Part shown: positions 38,944 to 48,228 of the stretch, one piece after another | Layout of the letters: each line of letters opens with the position of its first letter | Position numbering within the stretch: the stretch's first letter is position 1 | Assembly: GCF_021390575.1 (NCBI RefSeq) | Contig: NZ_JAJEJQ010000001.1 | Location: forward strand, 1,526,501-1,590,500 | Length of the DNA: 64,000 nucleotides | Source: Paraburkholderia adhaesiva | GTDB taxonomy: Bacteria > Pseudomonadota > Gammaproteobacteria > Burkholderiales > Burkholderiaceae | Reading direction: 5' to 3' | The notes under the pieces: generated by a model | What the model saw: the letters and a program-made list of their open reading frames with translations, nothing else | Databases searched by the model: none | Told to the model about the DNA's origin: nothing | Translations under genes and position numbers: made by a program

Positions 38944-38975
38944 AAAAAAGCGCCGGTTTCCCCGGCGCTTTTTTC
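38944..38975. terminator. Bidirectional terminator between ompW and the DUF1289 gene
   Basis: AAAAAAGCGCCGG and CCGGCGCTTTTTT arms with a short loop. A-tract and T-tract flanks allow use from both directions. Confidence 0.92.
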
Positions 38976-38994
38976 TTTTGGGCGTGTCGGCGGA

Positions 38995-39198
38995 TCAGGC
39001 GCTGCGTTTCTGAAAGCGCATTGCCGTGCCTTCCCGCTCGATACGGACCCAAACTGCGCGCTTTTCCTCGTCGGTCATGAAGACCCAGTTGGAGACTTCC
39101 AGCGCGGTGCGGCCGCAGCCTTTGCAGATGTCGTCGAAAAGCGTCGAACAGACGCCTATGCACGGGCTGTCGGGGAGGTCGTGGAGATTGGATGCCAT
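38995..39198 (-). CDS. DUF1289 domain protein
   Basis: A 67-residue cytosolic protein with the DUF1289 signature SPCIGVCSTLFDDICKGCGRT, whose four cysteines probably bind a metal. EVSNWVFMTDEEKRAVWVRI follows, as in this small conserved family. Function is unknown. A run of GGAG-like bases precedes the ATG (GAGACTCCTTTCC on the plus strand). Confidence 0.9.
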   Translation of the reverse strand: MASNLHDLPDSPCIGVCSTLFDDICKGCGRTALEVSNWVFMTDEEKRAVWVRIEREGTAMRFQKRSA

Positions 39199-39764
39199 CG
39201 GAAAGGAGTCTCGGGTGGAGGGTCGGGCGCTGCGGCACGGCCGTCCACGGATAAAATCCCCGCTATGTTAGCCGATGCCAGCGCGGGACCGGCCGATTTA
39301 TGGGACCCTGGATCGGGCGGGGCGTTTGACGGCCCGCTGGGTGCGCTGCGTTCGCACGCGCGTTCAGATATTACGGGTTGGCGGTCGCCGACATCCCGTT
39401 CAAGCGTGGGGGCGTGCGGATAGCCGCTGCAGATCGCCCCACCGCCAGGCGTCCGGACGACGTGCCGTGAAATACCCGGTAACACTCGCCGATGCACGGC
39501 CGGCCCACGCCAGGCCGGGCGTCGCACGAAAACAGCACGTGCGTTTTTTTGGTGGACACGCGCGCAGAACCGGCTAAAATTGCGCGCGATTTACCTACGG
39601 AACGGGCGCAGGCCCAGGTCTGTCCTGTCTGCGCGACGGACCAGCGGTTTTTTGTCGTCCAGCAATATTGATGGTAGGTTGCGTAAATCAGAGGGGGGCC
39701 GCGCCAGGCGCGGCATGATGCGAGGCAGACGGCCGCTACGGACTGGCCGGGATTGGAGAACGGA
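39199..39764. other. Intergenic region upstream of potF
   Basis: About 565 bases between divergent genes. A short frame starting at 39265 (MLADASAGPADLWDPGSG) looks somewhat protein-like but soon degenerates and I do not recognise it. The potF promoter must lie here; no box is assigned. Confidence 0.4.
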
Positions 39765-40865
39765 ATGAAAAAACAGGTGGTGGCTCGACTGGCCGCGCTG
39801 GTGCTCTGTGCGGCGCCGTGGGTGTCGTCAGTGGCGAAGGACACGCAACTGAACGTGTACAACTGGTCCGATTACATCGCTCCGGACACGATTCCGAACT
39901 TCACCAGGCAGACGGGCGTCAAGGTCAAGTACGACAACTACGACAGCGACGACACGCTGCAAGCCAAGCTGCTCGCAGGCAATTCGGGCTACGACATCGT
40001 CGTGCCGACCAGCAACTACGCGGGCAAGCAGATTGCCGCCGGCATTTTCGCGCCGCTCGACAAGTCGAAGATCCCCAATCTGAAGTACCTCGATCCGCAG
40101 CTGATGGCGCTCGTCGCCGGGGCGGATCCGGGTAACAAGTTCGCGGTGCCCTGGGCGTACGGCACGACCGGGCTCGCGTTCAACGTGACGAAGGTCCAGT
40201 CGATCCTCGGCAAGGACGTGCCGCTCGACAACTGGGACATCCTGTTCAAGCCCGAGTACATCTCGAAGCTGAAGACGTGCGGCGTGTCGGTCCTCGACGC
40301 GCCTGACCAGATGTTCGCAGCCGCGCTGCATTACATGGGCAAGGATCCGATGTCGACGAACCCGGCCGACTATAAGGCCGCGCTCGAGATGATGAAGAAG
40401 ATCCGTCCGTACATCACGCAGTTCAACTCGTCGGGCTACATCAACGATCTGGTCGGTGGGGACATCTGCTTTGCGTTCGGTTGGTCGGGCGACGTCGTGA
40501 TCGCCAAGCACCGTGCGATCGAGGCGAAGAAGCCGTACAAGATCGAGTACTACATCCCGAAGGGCGGCGCGCCGATCTGGTTCGATGTGATGGTGATTCC
40601 GAAGGACGCCCAGCACGTCGAGGCCGCGCACGAGTGGATCAACTACATCGAAACGCCGCAGGTTCACGCCGCGATTACGAACGCCGTCTTCTATCCGAGC
40701 GCGAATGCGGAAGCACGCAAGTACGTGAAAAAGGACATTGCGGACGACCCGGCTGTCTATCCGCCGCCTGAGGTCCTGAAGACGCTGTTCCTGCTCAAGC
40801 CGCTGCCGCCTGAGATCCAGCGTCTGCAGACCCGCCTGTGGACCGAGTTCAAGTCGGGCCGCTAA
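39765..40865 (+). CDS. potF: Putrescine-type ABC transporter substrate-binding protein
   Basis: A 366-residue periplasmic polyamine-binding protein. Signal peptide (MKKQVVARLAALVLCAAPWV, cleavage near SSVAKD), then the family hallmark LNVYNWSDYIAPDTIPNFTR, YDIVVPTSNYAGKQIAAGIF, PWAYGTTGLAFN and GDICFAFGWSGDVVIAK. ATG at 39765 has GGAG upstream; the TTG four codons earlier lies within that site. First gene of potFGHI; a hairpin separates it from potG. Confidence 0.94.
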   Translation: MKKQVVARLAALVLCAAPWVSSVAKDTQLNVYNWSDYIAPDTIPNFTRQTGVKVKYDNYDSDDTLQAKLLAGNSGYDIVVPTSNYAGKQIAAGIFAPLDKSKIPNLKYLDPQLMALVAGADPGNKFAVPWAYGTTGLAFNVTKVQSILGKDVPLDNWDILFKPEYISKLKTCGVSVLDAPDQMFAAALHYMGKDPMSTNPADYKAALEMMKKIRPYITQFNSSGYINDLVGGDICFAFGWSGDVVIAKHRAIEAKKPYKIEYYIPKGGAPIWFDVMVIPKDAQHVEAAHEWINYIETPQVHAAITNAVFYPSANAEARKYVKKDIADDPAVYPPPEVLKTLFLLKPLPPEIQRLQTRLWTEFKSGR

Positions 40866-40890
40866 GAAGAGGCACCGACGCGTTACCCCG

Positions 40891-40917
40891 AGCCCCCGGC
40901 AGACCGCCGGGGGCTTT
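40891..40917 (+). terminator. Attenuating hairpin between potF and potG
   Basis: AGCCCCCGGC and GCCGGGGGCT arms with a short loop and a weak T stretch (TTTG). It sits inside the operon and is likely to lower downstream expression relative to the abundant binding protein. Confidence 0.6.
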
Positions 40918-40970
40918 GTTCGTCAATACCCGTCCAGCGCAATTCAGCACAAGGCAGGGCAGAGAGAATC

Positions 40971-42131
40971 ATGAGTGACCAGTCGAGCGCACCGGCCGCG
41001 GCCGGCGTGCTGCCTTCGGGCGCATCCACCGCAGGGACCGCTGCGGACAATTTCGTGCAGGTCGTCGACGTCGTGAAGAAGTTCGGCGAGACGACTGCCG
41101 TGAATAACGTCAATCTCTCGGTCAGGAAGGGCGAGCTGTTCGCGCTGCTCGGCAGTTCGGGCTGCGGGAAGTCCACGCTGCTGCGCATGCTCGCAGGCCT
41201 CGAGTCGATCACGTCGGGCAAGATCCTGATCGATGGTGAGGACCTCGCCACGCTGCCGCCGTATCGCCGGCCGGTTAACATGATGTTCCAGTCTTACGCG
41301 CTTTTTCCGCACATGACGGTTGAGTCGAACGTCGGGTTCGGGCTGCGGCAGGAAGGCGTGAAGAAGGGCGAACTGCAGGACCGCGTCGCGGCGGCGCTCG
41401 AACTCGTGCAGATGTCGCGGTTCGCGAAGCGCAAGCCGCACCAGCTTTCAGGCGGCCAGCAGCAGCGCGTCGCGCTTGCGCGCTCGCTCGTGAAGCGCCC
41501 GAAGCTGCTGCTGCTCGACGAGCCGATGTCCGCGCTCGACAAGCAGATCCGGCAGCGCACGCAGATCGAACTCGTCAACATCCTCGAGACGGTCGGCGTC
41601 ACGTGCATCATGGTCACGCACGACCAGGAAGAGGCGATGACGATGGCCGGGCGTCTCGCCGTGATGAGCGAAGGCGAGATCGTTCAGCTCGGCAGCCCGA
41701 ACCAGGTCTACGAGTACCCGAACAGCCGCTTTTCCGCGGAATTCATCGGCTCGACGAATCTGTTTGACGGCAACGTGGTCGAGGATGAGCCCGATCACGT
41801 CTACGTCGAATCGCCGGAATTGTCGGTGCGCCTGTATGTGAACCACGGCATCACGGGCCCGCTCGGCATGCCCGTGACGATCTCGGTCCGCCCCGAGCGC
41901 ATCGCGCTCACGCGCAAGCCGCCCGAGGGGACCTACAACTGGGGCCATGGCGTCGTCATGAACGTCGCGTACATGGGCGGCTACTCGCTCTATCACGTCA
42001 AGCTCGATTCCGGTAAGACCGTGGTCGCGAACGTGTCGAGCCTTGCGATCTCCGAGATCGAATCGCCCGCCTATGGCGACGAAGTCTACGTTCGCTGGAG
42101 CGCGTCTGCCGGTGTGGTGCTGACGTCATGA
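40971..42131 (+). CDS. potG: Polyamine ABC transporter ATP-binding protein
   Basis: A 386-residue ATPase with Walker A LLGSSGCGKSTLLRMLAG, signature LSGGQQQRVALARS, Walker B LLLLDEPMSALD and the switch histidine in MVTHDQEEAM. A C-terminal TOBE domain follows (about 300-386). It drives putrescine uptake through PotH and PotI. The N-terminal 35 residues are Ala/Ser-rich. Its stop overlaps the potH start (ATGA). Confidence 0.95.
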   Translation: MSDQSSAPAAAGVLPSGASTAGTAADNFVQVVDVVKKFGETTAVNNVNLSVRKGELFALLGSSGCGKSTLLRMLAGLESITSGKILIDGEDLATLPPYRRPVNMMFQSYALFPHMTVESNVGFGLRQEGVKKGELQDRVAAALELVQMSRFAKRKPHQLSGGQQQRVALARSLVKRPKLLLLDEPMSALDKQIRQRTQIELVNILETVGVTCIMVTHDQEEAMTMAGRLAVMSEGEIVQLGSPNQVYEYPNSRFSAEFIGSTNLFDGNVVEDEPDHVYVESPELSVRLYVNHGITGPLGMPVTISVRPERIALTRKPPEGTYNWGHGVVMNVAYMGGYSLYHVKLDSGKTVVANVSSLAISEIESPAYGDEVYVRWSASAGVVLTS

Positions 42132-43060
42132 GCGCGACGCTGAAGAAAATAGCGAACTGGCCGGTCAAGCGCTTTAACCTGACCGGCAGCACGGCTGTCG
42201 TGGCAGGGCCGTTCTTCTGGCTGTTGCTGTTTTTCCTCGTGCCCTTCATCCTGGTCGTCAAGATCAGCTTCGCGGATCAGCAACTCGGCATTCCGCCGTA
42301 CACGCGACTCGTGTCGTACGTCGACGGCGTCCTGCATATCGCACTCGATCTGTCGCACTACGCGTTCCTGTTCCAGGACAGCCTTTACTTCGCGACGTAC
42401 GTGAATTCGGTGGTCGTGGCCGGGATTTCCACGCTCCTGTGCCTGCTGATCGGCTATCCGATGGCGTACTACATCGCGCGCTCGACGCCGGGTACGCGCA
42501 ACGTCCTCATGATGGCGGTGATGCTCCCGTTCTGGACGTCGTTCCTGATTCGCGTGTACGCGTGGATCGGCATCCTGAAGAACAACGGACTACTGAACAA
42601 TTTCCTGATGTCGATCGGGATGATCCACACGCCGCTCGAGCTGTATCACACGAATACGGCTGTCTACATCGGCATGGTGTATTCGTACCTGCCGTTTCTC
42701 GTGATGCCGCTCTATGCGCACCTCGTGAAGATGGATCTGACGTTGCTCGAAGCCGCCTACGATCTCGGCGCGAAACCGTGGCGGGCGTTCGTCGAGATCA
42801 CGCTGCCGCTTTCGAAGAACGGTGTCATAGCGGGTTGCCTGCTGGTGTTCATTCCGGCGGTGGGCGAGTACGTGATTCCTGAGCTGCTCGGCGGTGCGAA
42901 CACGCTGATGATCGGCCGCGTCATGTGGAACGAGTTCTTCGACAACGCCGACTGGCCGATGGCCTCCGCGGTGACGTGCGCGATGGTGCTGCTGCTGCTC
43001 GTGCCGATGGCGCTGTTCCAGCACTATCAGGCGAAGGAACTGGAGGGCCGCGGACGATGA
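42128..43060 (+). CDS. potH: Polyamine ABC transporter permease
   Basis: A 310-residue inner-membrane permease with about six hydrophobic helices and the EAA loop motif EAAYDLGAKPWRAFVEITLPLSKNG that contacts PotG. FVPAVGEYVIPELLGG-like text near 245-260 is typical of PotH/PotB. It overlaps potG and potI by four bases each, so the set is translationally coupled. Confidence 0.95.
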   Translation: MSATLKKIANWPVKRFNLTGSTAVVAGPFFWLLLFFLVPFILVVKISFADQQLGIPPYTRLVSYVDGVLHIALDLSHYAFLFQDSLYFATYVNSVVVAGISTLLCLLIGYPMAYYIARSTPGTRNVLMMAVMLPFWTSFLIRVYAWIGILKNNGLLNNFLMSIGMIHTPLELYHTNTAVYIGMVYSYLPFLVMPLYAHLVKMDLTLLEAAYDLGAKPWRAFVEITLPLSKNGVIAGCLLVFIPAVGEYVIPELLGGANTLMIGRVMWNEFFDNADWPMASAVTCAMVLLLLVPMALFQHYQAKELEGRGR

Positions 43061-43875
43061 AACCCAATCGTGTTCTGCAGTTCATCGCGCTCGGTCTCGG
43101 CTTCGCGTTTCTTTATATCCCCATCGTCAGTCTGATCGTCTATTCGTTCAACGAGTCGAAGCTCGTGACGGTGTGGACGGGCTTTTCGACGCGCTGGTAC
43201 CAGGCGCTCCTGACCGACGACGAACTCATCACTGCCGCGTGGCTGTCGCTGCGTATTGGTTTGCTGACGGCGTTCGCGTCGGTTGTGATCGGGACGTGGG
43301 CCGGGTTCGTGCTCGCGCGTATGGGTCGCTTTCGCGGCTTCACGCTCTACACGGGCATGATCAACGCGCCGCTCGTGATTCCTGAGGTCATTCAGGGCAT
43401 CTCGCTGCTGCTGCTTTTCGTGGAGATGGGCAAGCTGTTCGGATGGCCCGCCGGGCGCGGTGTGTTCACGATCTGGATCGGCCACGTGATGCTCTGTATC
43501 TCGTACGTCGCGATCATCGTGCAGTCGCGCGTGCGCGAACTGAACCCGTCGCTCGAAGAAGCCGCGCTCGACCTGGGCGCAACGCCGTTCAAGGTTTTCT
43601 TCACGATCACGCTGCCGCTCATCTCGCAGGCGCTCGCAGCCGGCTGGCTGCTGTCGTTCACGCTCTCCATCGACGACCTCGTGCTTTCCGCGTTCCTTTC
43701 GGGGCCGGGCTCGACGACATTGCCGCTTGTCGTGTTCTCGCGCGTGCGTCTGGGGCTGAACCCGGAGATGAACGCGCTCGCGACGCTCTTCATCCTCGTC
43801 GTAACGATCGGCGTTGTGCTCGGCAACTACTTCATGCAGCGCGCCGAGCGCAAGCGAATGGAAATGGCTGTCTGA
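43057..43875 (+). CDS. potI: Polyamine ABC transporter permease
   Basis: A 272-residue permease pairing with PotH. It has YIPIVSLIVYSFNESKLVTV at the N-terminus and the EAA loop EEAALDLGATPFKVFFTITLPL. SFTLSIDDLVLSAFLSGPGS, characteristic of PotI/PotC, follows. It starts on ATGA overlapping the potH stop and ends the operon before a terminator. Confidence 0.95.
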   Translation: MKPNRVLQFIALGLGFAFLYIPIVSLIVYSFNESKLVTVWTGFSTRWYQALLTDDELITAAWLSLRIGLLTAFASVVIGTWAGFVLARMGRFRGFTLYTGMINAPLVIPEVIQGISLLLLFVEMGKLFGWPAGRGVFTIWIGHVMLCISYVAIIVQSRVRELNPSLEEAALDLGATPFKVFFTITLPLISQALAAGWLLSFTLSIDDLVLSAFLSGPGSTTLPLVVFSRVRLGLNPEMNALATLFILVVTIGVVLGNYFMQRAERKRMEMAV

Positions 43876-43898
43876 ACGAAACGACGACCTCAATACGC

Positions 43899-43937
43899 AA
43901 AACGGCGCGCGGGCAGTTCTGACCGCGCGCCGTTTTT
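43899..43937. terminator. Terminator after potI, convergent with the chemoreceptor gene
   Basis: AAAACGGCGCGCGG and CCGCGCGCCGTTTTT arms with a loop of about ten bases. The A and T flanks suit both directions. Confidence 0.9.
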
Positions 43938-43954
43938 CATGGTGTGAAGCGTCG

Positions 43955-45379
43955 TTACGGGGCAAGCCGGTAGCCCATGCGGAAGCCGCCCCAGTGCCGC
44001 CCGTTCACCATGATCGGCGCCGAAGCATCCTTCATCATCACGAAGTTGCCACCCCCCATGTCGCGCCGATAGGTCTGCAACAGGAACGGCTTCGTGTGCG
44101 AGCCCGCGGCGCGGCCGGCACGGTCGTTGAAGATGCGGTGATTCCGGCAGTTCGCGGCATTCCATACGGGATCGTCGCGCTGCGGCTGCGAGAACTTGCG
44201 ATTGTGCGTCGGGATATAACCGCGCGGATCGATCGCGACGCAGAACGCCACGCGCGGATCGAAGGTGAGGAGCGGCTCAAGGATCGGGGGCAGCACGCGA
44301 TCGGTGAACGCCGTGAAGCGCGTGATGTGCTGCTGCGGATTCGTGTGGGGCTCCGGCACATAGACGCTGTCGAAGAGGTCCGCGTCGCTGATGTCGCCGC
44401 GCGCGAGCGCCGTCTCGAACAGCTTGCTGACTTGCGCCGCCGCGCGCTGCACGGCGTCAACGAAGCGCGTGTCCTCGGTTTCGACGCCGGTGGCTGCGCT
44501 CAGCTCGATCAGCGTTTCGGAGACGTCGAGGAGCCGCCCGAGCTGATCCTTCGCCTGTGCGAAATTGCGGCTCGAATCCTCGACGCCGTTCGCCATTTCC
44601 GCCACCTGCGTTTCGAGCCCGTCGCATTTCGCTTCGATTTCACCGGTCAACTGCGCGATCTGGCCGGCGTGCTCGTCGAGCTGCGTAATGGCGTCGCCGG
44701 TGCTCTGCATGGCCGAGCCAATCGAGCGCGTGCCTTCGCGCACACGATGCGCCCGATCGGTGTTCGCGTTGCCTTCGACGATAAGCTGCTCGGTTTGCTG
44801 TGTCAGCTGCGCGAGCGTTTGTTCGATCTGGCCCGTGGCGAGGGCGGTTTTCGCCGAGAGGTTCTTCACCTCGGACGCCACGACCGCGAAGCTTTTTCCC
44901 GATTCGCCGGCGCGCGCGGCCTCGATGGCGGCGTTCAGCGCCAGCAACTGCGTTTGCCGCGCGATCAGCGAAATTTCCTCGGATACCTTCGAGACATGGG
45001 CGAGTGCGCTGCGCAGCGCGCCGATCTGGCTTGCGATAACGGTCACGCCTTCGACGAGCCCGTGGATATCCGCGAGCGAGTCGTCGATGGTCTGCTGTGA
45101 ACTCTGCACCGTGGCCGCCGTCTCGCTGCTGACCTCGCGCATGGCGCGCGCCGCGGCCGCAATCTGATGATTTCCCGCAAGTGTGTGCGCTGCCGATTCG
45201 CGCAGCGCATGACAAACGCCGGCCTGATTCTGCACGCGCACGGCCACTTCGTCGACGTGACCGGACACGTCGCAGATTTCAATGCCAAGGCGGCCAGCCT
45301 GCGCGGCGATGTCGCCGATGATGGCAGCCGATTTGCCCGAGCGGCGGGGACCGCGCAGGCGCAAACGCGAAAGTGACAT
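43955..45379 (-). CDS. Soluble methyl-accepting chemotaxis protein with C-terminal sensor
   Basis: A 474-residue chemoreceptor without membrane segments. The signalling hairpin comes first, with the conserved tip EEISLIARQTQLLALNAAIE then ARAGESGKSFAVVASEVKNL. The sensory part is C-terminal (about 330-474): VYVPEPHTNPQQHITRFTAF, DPRVAFCVAIDPRGYIPTHN, NCRNHRIFNDRAGRAAG, HWGGFRMGYRLAP. This looks Cache/PAS-like. Start at 45379 has AAGGAG seven bases upstream; the frame is open much further upstream but without family features. Such cytosolic receptors sense intracellular or redox signals. Confidence 0.9.
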   Translation of the reverse strand: MSLSRLRLRGPRRSGKSAAIIGDIAAQAGRLGIEICDVSGHVDEVAVRVQNQAGVCHALRESAAHTLAGNHQIAAAARAMREVSSETAATVQSSQQTIDDSLADIHGLVEGVTVIASQIGALRSALAHVSKVSEEISLIARQTQLLALNAAIEAARAGESGKSFAVVASEVKNLSAKTALATGQIEQTLAQLTQQTEQLIVEGNANTDRAHRVREGTRSIGSAMQSTGDAITQLDEHAGQIAQLTGEIEAKCDGLETQVAEMANGVEDSSRNFAQAKDQLGRLLDVSETLIELSAATGVETEDTRFVDAVQRAAAQVSKLFETALARGDISDADLFDSVYVPEPHTNPQQHITRFTAFTDRVLPPILEPLLTFDPRVAFCVAIDPRGYIPTHNRKFSQPQRDDPVWNAANCRNHRIFNDRAGRAAGSHTKPFLLQTYRRDMGGGNFVMMKDASAPIMVNGRHWGGFRMGYRLAP

Positions 45380-45549
45380 CCAGTGTCTCCTTGCCCGTAA
45401 GGGTCGATGGGCGGGAGCCCTGTCACTTATGCGAGTGACAGGCTCTCTGAACCCATTAACGGCGTGAAGCGCGGAAGACTTGAGCGTGCAAAGTGCCGCA
45501 GGGCTATGATCGTGGTCGCGGGCGAAAACGGGCCCGCTGTGGGAGCACG

Positions 45550-45678
45550 ATGATCGAGGCAATGCTGTACGGGGGCGCCATCGGGGCGCTCTGGCAGCAA
45601 CTCGTCCAGCTATGGGAGCTGATCGTGATGGTCCTTCGCTTCTTGTGGGGACTGCTGCGGCTTCTGGGCGGCGCTTGA
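45550..45678 (+). CDS. Possible small hydrophobic membrane protein
   Basis: A 42-residue frame, MIEAMLYGGAIGALWQQLVQ then LWELIVMVLRFLWGLLRLLG, with one long hydrophobic helix and a GGGAG sequence a few bases upstream. It has the look of a small membrane protein, but there is no family match I know. It is divergent from the chemoreceptor gene. Confidence 0.35.
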   Translation: MIEAMLYGGAIGALWQQLVQLWELIVMVLRFLWGLLRLLGGA

Positions 45679-45855
45679 CGCCGCTGGCAGGGCGGTTGCG
45701 TGGTGCCGGCGCGATTGGACAGAAGCGCGGATAAACCCGAGGGTAAACGTGCGGAAAAATCCGCAGAGGAAAGAGCGGGAAATCCACGAGACGCGACCGG
45801 ATTCGATTGACGTTGCACGCGTAAGCGCGCGTGCGACATCCTGGAAGGGCACACG

Positions 45856-46635
45856 ATGATCCACGATTCCACCCGGCGTTTCACCGACCGGGTAGCCGAC
45901 TACGTGAAGTACCGGCCGACCTATCCGCGCGAGCTGACGACATTCGTGCATGCCGAATGCGGCATCGCACCGGGCGCGCGCGTGGCCGATATTGGCGCGG
46001 GTACGGGCATTTCCACCAGGCTCTTTCTCGACGCGGGCCATCCTGCCGTGGCGGTCGAGCCGAACGCCGCGATGCGTGAAGCCGCAGACCAGATGCTTGG
46101 CGGCTACGAGCACTATCGCAGCGTTGCAGGCACGGCGGAGGCCACCACACTCGACGACGCAAGTGTCGATCTGGTGATAGCGGCACAGGCGTTCCACTGG
46201 TTCGACAAGGCGCTTGCACACCGCGAGTTCGCGCGCATCCTCAAGCCGCGCGGGCAAATCGTACTGTTCTGGAACAGCCGCCTCGTGGACGGCTCGCCGT
46301 TTCTCGCAGGCTACGAGGCGCTGCTGCGGCGCTTCAGCTCCGACTATGCGAGCGTTGCCGCGACGTATCCTGGCGACGCCCCCGGCGACACGTCGATGGC
46401 CGACTGGTTCGGCGACGGCTTCGAGCGCAAGACCGTTTTTCCCAACGCGCAGATGCTCGATTTCGACGGGTTGCAGGGGCGGTTGATGTCGTCGTCGTAT
46501 GCGCCGAAGCCCGGCGATCCGCGCCACGAACCGATGCTGGACGCGCTACGCACGCTGTTCGATGAAACGCAGAAGGACGGCCTTGTGAATTTCGCCTACG
46601 AGACGCGTGTCTACGCAGGGCGGCCGCAGCGCTAG
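45856..46635 (+). CDS. Class I SAM-dependent methyltransferase
   Basis: A 259-residue methyltransferase with motif I VADIGAGTGISTRLF, the acidic strand end AVAVEPNAAMREAA, motif II-like ASVDLVIAAQAFHWF and post-motif RILKPRGQIVLFWNSR. Related proteins methylate small molecules, lipids or quinones; the substrate is unknown. It runs convergently into the monooxygenase gene with a 4-base overlap of the 3' ends. Confidence 0.88.
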   Translation: MIHDSTRRFTDRVADYVKYRPTYPRELTTFVHAECGIAPGARVADIGAGTGISTRLFLDAGHPAVAVEPNAAMREAADQMLGGYEHYRSVAGTAEATTLDDASVDLVIAAQAFHWFDKALAHREFARILKPRGQIVLFWNSRLVDGSPFLAGYEALLRRFSSDYASVAATYPGDAPGDTSMADWFGDGFERKTVFPNAQMLDFDGLQGRLMSSSYAPKPGDPRHEPMLDALRTLFDETQKDGLVNFAYETRVYAGRPQR

Positions 46636-48113
46636 CGTCCGAACTCGTAGTCGCTCTCGCGCACCCGGCGCGTCCTGTGCCGGAACGCGAACGTGAAGCC
46701 CGGCCATAGCGCGGTGTTCTTGCCGTGTCGCGTCTGATACCAGCTATGGCAGCCCGATTGCCAGACCGTGTGGGCGAACGTGTGCTGCAGACGTTCATTG
46801 AACGCGCGCTGGACGGCGGGGCGCACGCTCATCGTGTGTGCGCCAGAGCGTTGCAGCACACGGATGCAGTCGGCGATATAGCGCACCTGCGACTCGATCA
46901 TGAACACCATCGAGTTGTGCCCAAGCCCCGTGTTGGGGCCAGCGATCAGGAACAGATTCGGATAGCCCGCCACGCTCACGCCGAGAAAAGCCTCGGGCCC
47001 GTCGCGGCGCCACGTCTCGCCCAGGTCTGCGCCGCCTGCACCGGTCACGCGAAACGGCGCGTCGACGTCGTTCACCTGGAAGCCCGTGCCGCAGATGATC
47101 GCATCGAGCACGCGGTGCGTGCCGTCGGCTGTGACGATGCCATCGGCCACGACTTCGCGAATCGGATCGTTCACGAGCTCGGCGTTCGGTTGAGATATCG
47201 CCGGATAGTAGTCGGACGAGAGCAGCACGCGCTTGCACCCGAGCAGATAGTCCGGCGTGAGCTTTGCGCGCAGTGCGGGGTCTTTGATCTTGCGCCCGAG
47301 GTAATCACGCGCGAATTGCGTTGGCCGCTTGAGCAGCCGCAGATCGACGACGAAACCGAGCGCGCGCGATTCGTGCTGCCAGTATGCCGCCGCACGTGCG
47401 ATGCGTTGCGCCAGCGGCACGCGCCGATAGAGCGCGCGCATGCGCTCGCTGATTGCATGGTCGCCGCGCGGCATGATCCATGGCGGGGTGCGCTGGAACA
47501 CGGTCAGTTGTGCGACGCGCGGCTGGATGTGCGGCACGAACTGGATTGAGCTTGCACCCGTCCCGATCACGCCGACGCGCTTGCCGTCGAGCGCGTATCC
47601 ATGGTCCCAGCGCGCCGAGTGAAAGAGCGCGCCGTCGAAGCGATCGAGACCGACCAGATCGGGCAGTGCAGGGCGCGAGAGTGGGCCGTTCGCAGCGATG
47701 AGCACATCGGCAATGATCTCGAGCGTGGTGCCGTCACGTTCGATTTCGATACGCCAGATGCGCTGCGTCTCGTCGAAACGTGCGGCGAGTACGCGCGAGC
47801 GGTACGAGATGAATCGCTCGACATCGTATTTGCGTGCGCAATGCCGCAAATAGTCCAGGATTTCGTGTTGTGGCGCGAATGCGCGTGTCCAGTGCGGATT
47901 GGGTTCGAACGAAAATGAATAGAGGTGCGAAGGAATATCGCAGGCGGCGCCCGGATAGGCGTTGTCGCGCCAGGTGCCTCCGAGGTCGGCAGCGGCCTCG
48001 TAGATCGCATACGATTCGATACCCATGCGTCGCAGGCGGATCGCCATGCCGATGCCTGCGAAGCCGCTGCCTACGATTGCGATGCGCGGCGTTTCGCCGG
48101 GTCGAAAAGCCAT
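46632..48113 (-). CDS. Baeyer-Villiger-type flavin monooxygenase
   Basis: A 493-residue FAD/NADPH monooxygenase. FAD motif IVGSGFAGIGMAIRLR, then GGTWRDNAYPGAACDIPSHL, which is typical of this family. The Baeyer-Villiger fingerprint F-x-G-x3-H-x3-W is present as FDGALFHSARWDHG, followed by the NADPH motif GVIGTGASSIQFVP. The C-terminal part has AGPNTGLGHNSMVFMIESQ. It should insert oxygen next to a ketone. Start at 48113 by family alignment; upstream frame is compositionally unlike protein. Confidence 0.93.
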   Translation of the reverse strand: MAFRPGETPRIAIVGSGFAGIGMAIRLRRMGIESYAIYEAAADLGGTWRDNAYPGAACDIPSHLYSFSFEPNPHWTRAFAPQHEILDYLRHCARKYDVERFISYRSRVLAARFDETQRIWRIEIERDGTTLEIIADVLIAANGPLSRPALPDLVGLDRFDGALFHSARWDHGYALDGKRVGVIGTGASSIQFVPHIQPRVAQLTVFQRTPPWIMPRGDHAISERMRALYRRVPLAQRIARAAAYWQHESRALGFVVDLRLLKRPTQFARDYLGRKIKDPALRAKLTPDYLLGCKRVLLSSDYYPAISQPNAELVNDPIREVVADGIVTADGTHRVLDAIICGTGFQVNDVDAPFRVTGAGGADLGETWRRDGPEAFLGVSVAGYPNLFLIAGPNTGLGHNSMVFMIESQVRYIADCIRVLQRSGAHTMSVRPAVQRAFNERLQHTFAHTVWQSGCHSWYQTRHGKNTALWPGFTFAFRHRTRRVRESDYEFGR

Positions 48114-48161
48114 GAGCGGTTTCCCTTGGAACGGTTTCGCGATCGTTGCCGCGAGTCGATG

Positions 48162-48190
48162 AAAAACGGGCTCCGCGAAGGAGCCCGTTG
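48162..48190 (-). terminator. Intrinsic terminator of the pspA-TPR unit
   Basis: On the minus strand AACGGGCTCC and GGAGCCCGTT arms around TTCGC, ending in five T. It lies just downstream of the TPR gene. Confidence 0.88.
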
Positions 48191-48228
48191 TGCGGGTTAT
48201 CGTCCTGTCTCGTGGACGCTTCAGGCGC

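Noticed and set aside
45380-45787. N-terminal extension of the chemoreceptor to 45787
   Set aside because: The extra 136 residues are Arg/Pro-rich and overlap a divergent small frame. A good ribosome binding site precedes 45379.
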